From Euphorbia lathyris (taxonomy: Eukaryota; Streptophyta; Magnoliopsida; Malpighiales; Euphorbiaceae): a stretch of 64,000 nucleotides of DNA. Positions 21,095 through 32,265 of this stretch are shown here, in pieces (position 1 is the stretch's first letter; every line of letters begins with the position of its first letter). The notes under the pieces were generated by a model. That model did not search any database, was not told where the DNA came from, and worked only from the letters and a program-made list of their open reading frames with translations. The DNA lies in NCBI RefSeq assembly GCF_963576675.1, contig NC_088919.1:40074501-40138500 (forward strand). Direction: 5' to 3'. The position numbers and the translations under genes were made by a program.

Positions 21095-22957
21095 TGAGGG
21101 AAAATTAGGCTAAGGTATAGCAGCGGAAATATAAAAATTTTAGCCTACTTCCTTTTAACCATAGGATCCGTTAATCGTTATTTCATATAAAGAGGGATAA
21201 GAAGAAATACCTTTTGAAGAACAATCTACCGTTGTTAATGAAGCGCCCACAACTCTTCTCCGAGTTCCCAAGCACGAAGTAAAACACGGTGAGGTTAAGT
21301 AAGAATCAACCGTATGAGATGCAACCAAAATAGATTGCCTCTAATTAATCAACACAAGATCAAAGAAAATGGAGATAGATGAAATTAATCGATCGATGGA
21401 AGCCGTATGAATTCTTGTCCACGAACTAGGGGAGTCGAATTCTTTTTCTCTCTCTTACTTGCAATTTCGAAAATCACAAAGGGGGTAGTATATGGCTTAG
21501 TCGAAATTCATGTATAGAGGGGGTATATATAATCGCTTGTATCTAAACCCTAGTTAGATAGGAATAGGTTACTTAATAGGAATTCAATTCGGAATAGGAT
21601 TCCTAATTATTATCTCATTATATATCTAATATATCTAGGATAATAATAAATAACCTAATTGGATAATAATAGGAGTATAGTAATCTAATTAAAACTCCTA
21701 ACTTAATTATCTCTTAATTAATTTAATTCATATTCCTAATCAAATTAGGATTAATGGAATTAAAATAATTCCTTACTAATTATATATAAATTTCGGCCCC
21801 CCTCTAATTAAATGGGCCTTACTGGGCTCAATTGGGCTTCCATCTATTAATGACATCCATCTCTCTTTTGGTTCCAAGTCTTATGTGTGATCCATTAGGT
21901 TCTTACTACTTCTGGCCGTATGCAACTATTAAATTAATTTCTTCAAGAATTATATTTAATCTTTGCATAACGGAATGATGTACTGAGTATGTTATTGGCA
22001 AGTCTGTAATCATTCCCCTAGAGTCCGTTAAGAAGATAGGTTGATTCTGTCGTTAACCCTTCCGTATTAGTTACAGTATAATTCGATCCTTTATCAACTA
22101 CATCCTTGAACTGAATCTTATGACTATGGGTGATGTCAAGTCACATATAGCGAGACGTTCGTTTTACTTGTATAGGCCGAGTCAACTCAAAATAGATAGG
22201 TTAAGTGAAATCTGTATTTCTTACTCTTAAGCTATCACCTTGCAAGGATTTAGAGTCGAGTCTTCCACAAGCGATCCTTGGATGTATCTCCCATTAATCG
22301 GGAGTGATAAATGCTCAATCCAATGTATAACTACCCTGACATTACCTCCTGTGACACCCAACCTTTGCCGTTCACACCCCAGAGTCATCTCTGTTAAGGA
22401 TCGTGGGACAGCAGGATCAAAGTCTCACATTCAGTAATTCAGGATGACCAATTAACATTCCTTTGAGTCTGAGGATTAGTTATACCTATTAATACCAATG
22501 AGATGAACATGTGACAAGGATGAATCTACCCATCCTGTTATCTCAAATCGGATCCCCAATCCTAATGAACGACGTTTCATCGAATCTATGTAACTGTCCA
22601 GATATCTGTATATATGAAGCTTGTGAGATCAGCTTTCTGTCGGACAGAAGACATTATTACATACAAGTCTCAACAGTGATATATCAATCCTAAACATATC
22701 ACTTGACTTGGGGTGGTTTTAAGTTTATTAGTTTATTATAAAGTTTTATCTCACTTCATGCTTGTATGAACACTTTATAATCACTTTAAACAAACTTACG
22801 GATTTCCTTTTATTAGACTTTATTTAGTGCTTAAAAGGGATTGCCTTTATATAGTTATAAAACATATATCTCATTAAAACAAATGATATAAAGAACAATT
22901 CATTTACATTAAGTTTGTATCCTAGAACAATTGTCTATAGGACACTAAACCCCAACA
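21095..22957 (-). repeat. Element C 5' LTR
   Basis: On the plus strand it starts TGAGGGAAAATTAGGC and ends CTAAACCCCAACA. It is 1863 bp and nearly identical to 13496-15345. A TA-rich core promoter candidate on the minus strand corresponds to the TATATATA region near 21530. Confidence 0.92.
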
Positions 22958-23657
22958 ACTGAGTATAACAAGAGTACCTTCCTCTATACCTCTACTCACT
23001 CCTAATCTCTCGCTGAGTACTATAACCGAGTACTCAGCCTCTCCTTTCTAATCTATAGAAATGATAAAGATTTGTCCTAAACAACAATTGCTAAGACACC
23101 TTAGATGATTGAATAATCACTCTAGACTTTTACACGAAAGATATATAATTTGGTGTAAGAATTTGCTTTCTTTTCTTCACAGAACTTTGAGTAGATTTTT
23201 GATCAGCGTAATGGCTTGATCAAGTTCTATGTTGAAATGAAGCAACTGAAGGGCTCTATTTATAGAGACGTCTAAGCCATCAGTCATTTCGAATTTCGAA
23301 ATAACCGTTGGAGGGAAACGACTTCCTGTTTTTGTCACTCAGTCTTGCTCAGAGCTCTCGGCCAATCAGATTTGAGTATCTTCTGTCCTCGGTCAGCTTT
23401 TAGTCAGTTCAGCAGAATGTCTCTCCATTTATGGTAAGGTCAACTAGACAGCATCCTGTGTCTTCTGAACTTTACCCAAAGTGGAAACACTTTGTCTGGA
23501 AGTTGTTCTTGCTCAGCTATTGTCTTGTACTCTTTGTCGATTCAACTCAGCAGCTTCATTTCGAAGTTGTTCAACGAAGGTCTTCTGGATCCTTCTTCCG
23601 CTGAGCTACATTTTGTACATAACGACATCGTTTTGCACACGCGGGCCGAGTTGTCTT
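22958..23657 (-). repeat. Element B 3' LTR, proximal part, truncated
   Basis: It continues B's LTR after element C (ACTGAGTATAACAAGAG) and matches 28026-28724. It stops at GAGTTGTCTT, where the other copy continues GATCTGTTTGAC. About 200 bp of the LTR start (element orientation) is missing. Confidence 0.88.
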
Positions 23658-25830
23658 TGAGCCAGCAGGGTATCTTTACCCTTTCTCTTAATGAATAAGG
23701 TTGTATCAGCTTTGTCTCTGACATAATTTCTAGTCAGTAGGAAACTGGTCAGCCTCTCATACCAAGCACGTGGTGCTTGCTTGAAGCCGTACAAAGCCTT
23801 TTTGAGTTTATAGACGTGGTTTGGGAATTTAGGATCCTCAAACCCTGGAGGTTGATTAACATAAACTTCCTCGTTTATAACTCCATTAAGGAATGCACTC
23901 TTAACATCCATTTGAAATAGTTTAAAGTTCATATAACTTGCATAAGCGCATAAAATTCTAATAGCCTCTAGCCTTGCCACTGGGGCAAAGGTCTCACCGT
24001 AGTCAATACCTTCTTGCTGACTGTAGCCCTGAGCTACAAGTCTTGCTTTGTTCCTGACTACATTTCCTTGTTCATCCAGCTTGTTGCGGAAGACCCATCT
24101 TGTTCCAATGGTCTTCTGACTCCTTGGATGTGGCACTAACTCCCATACATCGTTTCTTCTGAATTGGTCAAGTTCCTCTTGCATTGCACTCATCCAGAAT
24201 TCATCTTCCTCAGCATCAGCGAAGTTCTTAGGTTCCTGAACTGAGACGAAGGCCACGTTGCTGAGGTATCTCCTAAGTTGATTTCTTGTCATCAGGGTAT
24301 TCTCAGCGGCATCAAGGATTGCACTCTCTGAGTGCCCTCTTGGTATCCTTATCTCCTTTGGTAGATTGATGTCTTATGCTGTCTGTGTTTCAACAGTCTC
24401 TGCAGGTATAGATTGGTTAGTGAAAATAATTTGAGGTTCACTTTTACCTTTGGTCAGCCCTTGAGGGAATGACTCAGCGGCTGTATCTTGATCAGCGGGT
24501 ACTGAGTGTGGATCATCCTCGGTCAGCGGCCGATATCTTCATGTAGGGTTAGTTTTATCGAACTCAACATGTACTGACTCTTCTAAAACTTGAGTTCGTT
24601 TATTGAAAACTCTGTATGCTTTGCTGTTTGTTGAGTAGCCTAAAAAGATAGCTTCATCAGCTTTTGAGTCAAACTTAGCTAGGCTATCTTTGGTGTTTAA
24701 AATAAAACATTTACAGCCAAAGGCACGAAAGTATCCAATGTTGGGCTTTCGTCCTTTCCAAAGTTCGTAGGGGGTTTTCTTTAGTATAGGTCTAACAAGA
24801 GCCCTATTGAGAATATAGCATGCTGTGTTAACAGCTTCTCCCCAAAAGTACTTTGGAAGCCTATGCTCACTCAGCATTGTCCTGGCTATTTCAACCAAGG
24901 TTATGTTCTTCCTTTCAACAACCCCATTTTGTTAAGGCGTCCTAGGAGCAGAAAAATTATGGTCAATTCCGCTGGCTTCACATAATTCAACAAACTGTTG
25001 GTTTTTGAATTCTCCACCATTATCACTTCGGATGTGAGCCAGTTTTAGGTCTTTATCATTTTCAAGTTTTCTAACCAAATTTGAAAATGTCTCAAAGGTC
25101 TCATCCTTGCTACTCAGCAAGATGATCCACGTGTACCGAGAGAAGTCATCTACAATGACCAAGGAAAATCTTCTTCCACCCAGACTCAGCGGCTGGACTG
25201 GACCGAAGAGATCCAAGTGTAGTAACTCTAACGGACGCTTAGTTGAGACAATATTTTTACTATGAAAAGATTGTTTGGTTTGTTTTCCAGCTTGGAAAGC
25301 GTGGCATAGTTGATCTTTTTCAAATTTAAGTTCTGGAAATCCCTCAACCAATTGCTTTCTTGCTAATTTGGCCAGGAGGTCCATGCTTACATGACCAAGT
25401 CTCCTGTGCCATAGCCAGGAATTTTCTTCCTTTGAAACTAAGCATACAGTTTTTGAAAACTTTTTCTCCAAGTTCAGCATGAAGACATTATCAATGCGAG
25501 GGGAAGTTAAAATTAACTCATATCGTATATTTTACATCCAGTGTCATCAAATATAACTTTTCTCCCATTGTCACATAGCTGAGCTACGCTGAGTAAGTTA
25601 TATTTGAGTCCGCTGACTAGGGAGACTGACTCAATAGTAGGATTACCTCCAACGGTTCCTGACCCTACTATCTTACCCTTTTTGTTGTCTCCAAAACTTA
25701 CGCTTCCTCCTCGTTTACGCTCAAATGTGATGAACTGAGTTTCATCACCCATCATATGCCTCGAGCATGCGCTGTCAATATACCACATCTTTGACTTCTC
25801 AGCACATCTCATGCTTACCTGCAATGTAAC
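23656..25830 (-). pseudogene. Element B pol (protease-integrase-partial RT), truncated
   Basis: The order from 25824 downward is protease 'DSACSRHM', integrase HHCC ('[13 protein letters not shown]') and catalytic words ('HLDLFGPVQ', 'RSDNGGEF'), and RT up to 'KDTLLAQ', just before the YVDD motif. A deletion then joins RT directly to the 3' LTR at about 23657. Other damage: about 10 bp lost near 25525, a CAA-to-TAA stop in the integrase PQQNG region near 24935, a TGA near 24537, and a TAA at 24374-24376 that is also present in D. The catalytic YVDD and all of RNase H are gone, so B could only move with help in trans, and has probably lost even that because its LTR is cut. Confidence 0.88.
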
Positions 25831-27529
25831 TAGTTACTCTTAGGTACCCAATTCTTTTTGGGTCCTTTCTTGTTAGGTTAAACAGGTAAAGCATCATATT
25901 TTATTTTATGGCAACATACATGAACAGTATGGCCATTCTTTCCACAGAAGTCACAACTGACCTTCCGTTTAGGATTTCTCACTGACTGGTCAGCACCCCA
26001 GTGCTGAGCGTGCCGGCACTTTCCTCTGAGGATTCCATCTCTGCTGACCAGTACCTAGGTACTGAGTATTCAGAGGAATATTTCTTTTGTTTGGAACCTT
26101 TAGTTGGTTCTGGATAGTTGTGACGTCCTTTCTCAGTTTCTTAGAATCTGATTGGACTTCAGAGACAGACTTATGTATGATCTCCATGTTATCATGCAAA
26201 GTTGAGTTGTCCTGAAGAAGGAATCTGAGGTCACTCAGCTTGACCTTTTCAACCTCGTCACAGCGCCTGCTGAGTGCTCTAACTTTCTTATTACACTTTT
26301 TGACAAGTGTGTAGAGATCACTCAGGGCATTAACCATTTCATTTCTGAGCTGGGGTAGTGATATTACCTCATTTGATTGCTCCTCGTCATCAGATGCGAT
26401 GGAGGGGTCAGCATGCTCAGAGATGAACGGCTCAGCAAGTTCGTCAGCCATAAAACAGATCTTTGCTGACTCAGCCATAAAACAGATCTGTTGATGAAGA
26501 CTCATCACTGTCGCTCCATGTTGCCACCATTGCCTTTTTGCCGTTCTTCCTTTCTTTCCTCAGCGTGGGGCAGCTTGACTTGATATGGCCAGTTTGATTG
26601 CATTCAAAGCATGTAATAGGCTTTGAGTTGTCCTTCTTGTATTTTCTGTCGCTGGACTCAGCTTTATACTTATCAAACTTTCTGTAAGGCTTCTTAGAAT
26701 ATTTGTCATTCTTTCTGAACAGCCTTTTCATCTTCCTGGTGAACATAGCCATCTCCTCATCATCTGTTGAGCTCCCATCAGTGGAGTCAGCTTTCATGAC
26801 AAGAGATTTTTGCTTCTTGTCTTCAGACTTTTCCTTCACCTCGAAATTCTTCATTGAGATCTCATGGGTCAGCAGTGAGCCGATGAGTTCATCATATTTG
26901 TAGGTGGTTAAGTCTTGAGCTTCCTCAACAGGAGTCTTCTTTGCTTGCCAGTTTTTAGGAAGACTCCTGAGAATCTTCTTGACTTGTTCTTCCTCAGTGA
27001 AGATCTTCCCAAGTCTCTTGAGCTCGTTGATGATGTTTGTAAACCTTGCATTCATGTCAGAGATTCCCTCATCATCGTTCATCTCGAACAGCTCGTATAG
27101 TCTCATCTGCTGGTTCACCTTGGACTCCTTTACTTTGTTGGTTCCTTCGAAGGTGACTTTTAGCTTCTTCCAGATCTCTTGCGCTGACTCACAACCTAAT
27201 ATCTTATTATACTCTGCAGCATCAAGCGCACAGTGAAGCATATTTATAGCCGAAGCGTGATTTTGTAGCTTCTTGAGATCATTCTCTGTCCATTTGGCCT
27301 CAGCTTTGACAACTGTTTGGCCAGCCACAACTTCAACAGGAACAAACGGGCCTTGGACTATTGAAAGCCATGCACTCATGTTTGTTGCCTAAATAAAGTT
27401 TTTCACCCTATTCTTCCAGAAGGTGTAGTTAGACCCGAAGAATAGGGGAGGCCGAGTAATGGACAGCCCCTCAGGTAAGATCTAAGTTGTCTGGTTTCCT
27501 GGGAGAAACTGAGTGCTGTTTTCAGCCAT
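25830..27529 (-). pseudogene. Element B gag, broken
   Basis: The ATG is at 27527-27529. Stops follow soon after: TAG after about 14 codons, and TAG in 'KNFI-ATN' near 27390. The central Gag domain is open from 27379 to 26471 with zinc knuckle 'CFECNQTGHIKSSC'. A duplicated 'ICFMA' segment and a frameshift lie near 26480. Relative to D, a deletion removes one of the downstream knuckles, leaving two in total. Confidence 0.85.
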
Positions 27530-27577
27530 AGTGGGGATTAGCTCAAGGTAGTTAAACCTTTAACAGTGAGCTTTTAA

Positions 27578-27589
27578 GCTCTGATACCA
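27578..27589 (-). other. Primer binding site of element B (tRNA-iMet)
   Basis: The minus strand reads TGGTATCAGAGC, two bases from the LTR end at 27592. It is a perfect copia primer site. Confidence 0.9.
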
Positions 27590-27591
27590 CT

Positions 27592-28927
27592 TGTTGGTCC
27601 CTTATAACGTAACAAGTTAGTTCCAAGAGGGGGGATAGGAACTACTTTAAATTTTAATACGTTAAGGCTAACTTCTTTTTCTTTGAAAAAGGATTACACA
27701 GCGCGCTGAGTAAATTAAGACACTAGCTTAGTCAACTGGTGACTAAGTCAGCTTCTTTCTTTGAGTCAGGAGATAGCACTTAAGTCTATTCCTGAACTCA
27801 GATACTCAATTCAACACAACTCAGCGTGACCTTTTTACTTGGTCAGTTTTGTTTAAGCAAGCAATATATATATTAAGGAGTTTAAGGTTAGAAAGATGTT
27901 ACTCAGCAGATTTATCCAGGTTCGGCCTCCAAGCCTACGTCTTATCCCCGGAACACGTTCCGAGCTTTCGAATTCTCTACTGAGCTCTTTAACGGTAGAG
28001 CATCAAACCTTTTACAACTTAGAAGTTGAGTATAACAAGAGTACATTCCTCTATACCTCTACTCACTCCTAATCTCTCGCTGAGTACTATAACCGAGTAC
28101 TCAGCCTCTCCTTTCTAATCTCTAGAAATGATAAAGATTTGTCCTAAACAACAATTGCTAAGACACCTTAGATGATTGAATAATCACTCTAGACTTTTAC
28201 ACGAAAGATATATAATTTGGTGTAAGAATTTGCTTTGCTTTTCTTCACAGAACTTTGAGTAGATTTTTTGTTAGCGTAATGGCTTGATCAAGTTCTATGT
28301 TGAAATGAAGCAACTGAAGGGCTCTATTTATAGAGACGTCTGAGGCATCAGTCATTTCGAATTTCGAAATAACTGTTGGAGGGAAACGGCTTCCTGTCGT
28401 TGTCACTCAGTCTTGCTCAGAGCTCTCGGCCAATCAGATTTGAGTATCTTCTGTCCTCGGTCAGCTTTTAGTCAGTTCAGCAGAATGTCTCTCCATTTAT
28501 GGTAAGGTCAACTAGACAGCGTCCTGTGTCTTCTGAACTTTACCCAAAGTGGAAACACTTTGTCTGGAAGTTGTTCTTGCTCAGCTGTTGTCTTGTACTC
28601 TTTGTCGATTCAACTCAGCAGCTTCATTTCGAAGTTGTTCAACGAAGGTCTTCTGGATCCTTCTTCTGCTGAGCTGCGTTTTGTACATAACGACAGCGTT
28701 TTGCACACGCGTGCCGAGTTGTCTTGATCTGTTTGACTTGGGCTTTGACTTTCGTATTTGGGCTTTAAGCCTTTTAGTCTTTATGTCTTATAAACAATAT
28801 AACTCAACATTGAACAAACACATTAGTTAAATAAATCAAAGCATTTAAACTTAGTGTTTTTAGAATATATTTAGTTTTACTTAAATAATTTTGTCAAATC
28901 AAAATCATGTGGAAAGGTGTTTCAACA
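27592..28927 (-). repeat. Element B 5' LTR
   Basis: A complete LTR of 1336 bp, from TGTTGGTCCC to GGTGTTTCAACA on the plus strand. It contains TATAAATAGAG on the minus strand (near 28320-28335), corresponding to D's TATA box. Confidence 0.92.
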
Positions 28928-29113
28928 AGGCACACTCAGGTTAGGCTCACTAATCACCAAGATACTCAAAGACTACAGGGTGAGCTTAGTTGAAGAGATT
29001 AATGTTTGGGGAACAGAAATTACTGCAGCCATACTGTTTGGCTTGGCCTATGACCAACCCCTCAAACCCAAGAAAGGAAAGGGGGTCGTGATTGAAGAAG
29101 GACAGGATATATC
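28928..29113 (+). pseudogene. Element A ORF2, middle part
   Basis: After the B target duplication (28928-28932), ORF2 resumes at 28933 in frame with the break at 13046. It encodes 'TLRLGSLITKILKDY', matching D's ORF2 near 36605-36650. It ends at the D insertion (29113). Confidence 0.88.
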
Positions 29114-30455
29114 TGTTTAAACACCTTTCCACATAATTTTGATTTGACAAAATTGTTTAAGTGTAATTAAAAACATATTCTAAACACACTAAGTTTAAAT
29201 GCTTTGATTTATTCTACTAATGTGTTTGTTCAATGTTGAGTTAAATTGTTTATAAGATACAAAGATTAAAAGGCCCAAAGCCCAATACGGAAGTCAAAGC
29301 CCAAGTCAAACAGTTTAAGGCAACTCGGCCCGCGTATGTCAAAACGTCGTCGTTATGTACAAAACGCAACTCAGCGGAAGAAGGATCTAAAAGACCTTCG
29401 TGGAACAACTTCGGGACGAAGCTGCTGAGTTGGTTCGACAAAGAGTACAAGACAGCAGCTGGCTAAGAACAACTTCCAGACAAAGTGTTTCCACTTTGGG
29501 TAAAGTTCAGAAGACACAGAATGTTGTCTAGTTGACATTACCATAAATGGAGAGACATTCTGCCGAGCTGACCAAAAGCTGACCGAGGATAGAAGATACT
29601 CAAATCTGATTGGCCGAGAGCTCTGAGCAAGACAGGATGACAACGACAGGAAGCCGTTTCCCTCCAACGGTTATTTCGAAATTCGAAATGACCGACACCT
29701 CAGACGTCTCTATAAATAGAGCCCTTCAGTTGCTTCATTCAACACAGAACTTGATCAAGCCATTACGCTGACCAAATTTCTACGCAAAGTTCTGCAAGAA
29801 AAAGCAAAGCAATCTTACACTAAATTTCATATCTTTTTGTGTAAAAGTCTAGAGTGATTATTCAATCATCTAAGGTGTCTTAGCAATCATTGTTTAGGAC
29901 AAACACCTATTATTTCTAGAGATTAGAAAGGAGAGGCTGAGTACTCGGTTATAGTACTCAGCGAGAGATTAGGATTGAGTAGAGGTATAGAGGAAGGTAC
30001 TCTTGTTATACTCAGTTGCTAAGATTGTAAAAGGTTTGATGCTCTACCGTTAAAGAGCTCAGTAAAGAATTCGAAATCTCAAAAAGTGTTCCGGGGACAG
30101 GACGTAGGCTTGGAGGCCGAACCTGGATAAATCTGCTGAGTAACATATTTCTAACCTTTAACTCCTTTATATATTTATTGCTTGCTTAAACAAAAACTGA
30201 CCAAGTAAAGAGGTCAAGCTGAGTTGTGCGCATTGAATATCTGAGCTCAGGAATAGACTCTAAGTGCTATCTCCTGACTCAAGTAAAGAAACTGACCTAG
30301 TCACTAGTTGACTAAGCCAGTATCTTGCTATTCACTCAGCGCCGCTGTCCAAACCTTTTTCTCACGAAAAAGAAGTCTGCCCTAGCTTAAAATTTTTAAA
30401 TAGTTCCTAACCCCCCCCATTGGAACTATACTTGTAACGTTATAAGGGACCAACA
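29114..30455 (+). repeat. Element D 5' LTR
   Basis: It starts TGTTTAAACACC (G-to-T from the family TGTTGAAACACC) and ends GGGACCAACA. TATAAATA lies at 29711-29718, within CTCTATAAATAGAG, and is the likely core promoter. Confidence 0.93.
29711..29718 (+). promoter_or_regulatory. TATA box of element D LTR
   Basis: TATAAATA sits in a short CTCTATAAATAGAG palindrome and is conserved in the 3' LTR (39917-39924) and in B. Confidence 0.65.
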
Positions 30456-30457
30456 AG

Positions 30458-30469
30458 TGGTATTAGAGC
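30458..30469 (+). other. Primer binding site of element D (tRNA-iMet)
   Basis: TGGTATTAGAGC, with one C-to-T change from the standard site, two bases after the LTR. Confidence 0.85.
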
Positions 30470-30517
30470 TTAAAAGCTCACTGTAAAAGGTTTAACCACC
30501 TTGAGCTGATCCCCACT

Positions 30518-32260
30518 ATGGGCGAAAATAGCACTTGGTTTCTCCCAGGAAACCAAACAACTCAGATCTTACCTGAGGGGCTGTCCATTACTCGGCCTCC
30601 CCTATTCTTCGGGTCTAACTACACCTTCTGGAAGAATAGGATGAAAAATTTCATTCAGGCTACAAATATGAGTGCCTGGCTATCCATAGTCCAAGGTCCA
30701 TTTATACCTGTCGAAGTTGTGGCTGGCCAAACAGTTGTTAAAGCTGAGGCCAAATGGACAGAGGATGATCTCAAGAAGCTACAAAATCATGCTTCGGCTA
30801 TAAACATGCTTCACTGTGCGCTCGATGCTGCAGAATATAATAAAATCTCTGGTTGTGAGTCGACGCAAGAGATCTGGAAGAAGCTGGAGGTCACCTACGA
30901 AGGAACAAATAAAGTAAAGGAGTCCAAGGTGAACCAGCAAATGAGACTGTACGAGCTGTTCGAAATGAACAATGATGAGGGAATATCTGACATGAATGCA
31001 AGGTTTACCAACATCATAAATGAGCTCAAGAGACTTGGGAAGATCTTCACTGAGGAAGAACAAGTCAAGAAAATACCCAGGAGCCTTCCCAAAGACTGGC
31101 AAGCGAAGAAGACCACTGTTGAGGAAGCTCAGGAATTAACCACCTACAAATATGATGAGCTCATCGGCTCGCTGCTGACCCATGAGATCTCGATGAAGAA
31201 TTTCGAGGTGAAGGAAAAGTCTGAAGATAAAAAGCAAAAATCTCTTGTCATGAAAGCTGACTCCACTGATGGGAGCTCAACAGATGATGAGGAGATGGCT
31301 ATGTTCACAAGGAAGATGAAAAGGCTGTTCAGAAAGAATGACAAATATTCTAAGAAGCCTTACAGAAAGTTTGATAAGTATAAAGTTGAGTCCAGCGACA
31401 GCAAATATAAGAAGGACAACTCAAAGCCCATTACATGCTTTGAATGTCATCAAACTGGCCATATCAAGTCAAGCTGCCCCACGATGAGGAAAGAAAAGAA
31501 GAACGAAAAAAAGGCAATGGTGGCAACATGGAGCGACAGTGATGAGTCTTCATCAACAGAAGCTGAGGCCACTGAGTCAGCGAAGATATGCTTCATGGCT
31601 GATGAACTTGCTGAGCCGTGCGTCTCTGAGCATGCTGACCCCTCCATTACATCTGATGATGAGGAGCAATCAAATGAGGTAATATCACTTTCCCTGCTCA
31701 GAAACGAAATGGGTAATGCCCTGAGTGACCTCTATACACTTGTCAAAAAGTGTAATAAGAAAATTAGAGCACTCAACAGGCGCGGTGACGAGGTTGAAAA
31801 GGTCAAGCTAAGTGACCTCAGATTCCTTCTTCAGGACAACTCAACTTTGCATGATAATATGGAGATCATACATAAGTCTGTCTCTGAAGTCCAATCGGAT
31901 TCAAAGAAACTGAGAAAGGACGTCACAAATATCCAGAACCAACTAAAGGTTCAAAACAAAAGAAATATTCCTCTGAATGCTCAGTACCGAAGTACTGGTC
32001 AGTAGAGATGGAATCCCCAGCGGAATGTCCAGTGTGACTTCTGTGGGAAGAAAGGACACACCACAAAGGTGTGCTGGCACGCTCAGCACTGGGGTGCTGA
32101 CCAGTCAGTGAGAAATCCTAAACGGAAGGTCAGTTGTGACTTCTGTGGAAAGAATGGCCATACCATCCAAATATGCCGCCATAAAATAAAATATGATGCT
32201 TTACCTGTTGAACCTAACAAGCAAGGACCCAAAAAGAATTGGGTACCTAAAAGTAACTAG
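30518..32260 (+). pseudogene. Element D gag with one nonsense codon
   Basis: The ATG at 30518 opens a 495-codon frame ending in TAG at 32003-32005. B has CAG at this place, so this is a premature stop. The same frame continues to the true TAG at 32258-32260. The Gag domain covers roughly residues 35-230, an acidic/serine segment follows, and a CX2CX4HX4C knuckle 'CFECHQTGHIKSSC' lies near residues 307-320. A coiled-coil-like stretch near residues 400-470 precedes two further knuckles beyond the stop ('CDFCGKKGHTTKVC', 'CDFCGKNGHTIQIC'). Translation that stops at 32003 would give a Gag with one knuckle of three. Gag binds and packages element RNA in cytoplasmic particles. Confidence 0.9.
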
Positions 32261-32265
32261 TTACA

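Larger units (their letters stand above)
13496..22957 (-). mobile_element. Element C: Angela-like Ty1-copia, inserted in B's LTR
   Basis: This is a complete LTR-internal-LTR structure on the minus strand, 9462 bp: LTRs of 1850 and 1863 bp, primer site 21081-21093, polypurine tract just right of 15345. Flanks are GCTGA (13491-13495) and ACTGA (22958-22962), a 5-bp target duplication with one mismatch. The two LTRs differ at roughly 22 sites by eye. The long LTRs and the 'KIYRDRSRRLFGLSQ' RT region suggest the Angela/Tork group; lineage is tentative. One polyprotein ORF carries three nonsense changes and one frameshift. Confidence 0.92.
13047..28927 (-). mobile_element. Element B: SIRE-like copia, deletion derivative, inserted in A ORF2
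   Basis: On the minus strand: 5' LTR 27592-28927, primer site, gag, protease to mid-RT, then a direct jump into a truncated 3' LTR (23657 down to 13047, split by element C). Target duplication is GGGCA (13042-13046) versus AGGCA (28928-28932), one mismatch. The second half of RT, RNase H, ORF2 and about 200 bp of the 3' LTR start are deleted. It is very similar to D in LTR and coding sequence, so the two are one family. Confidence 0.9.
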
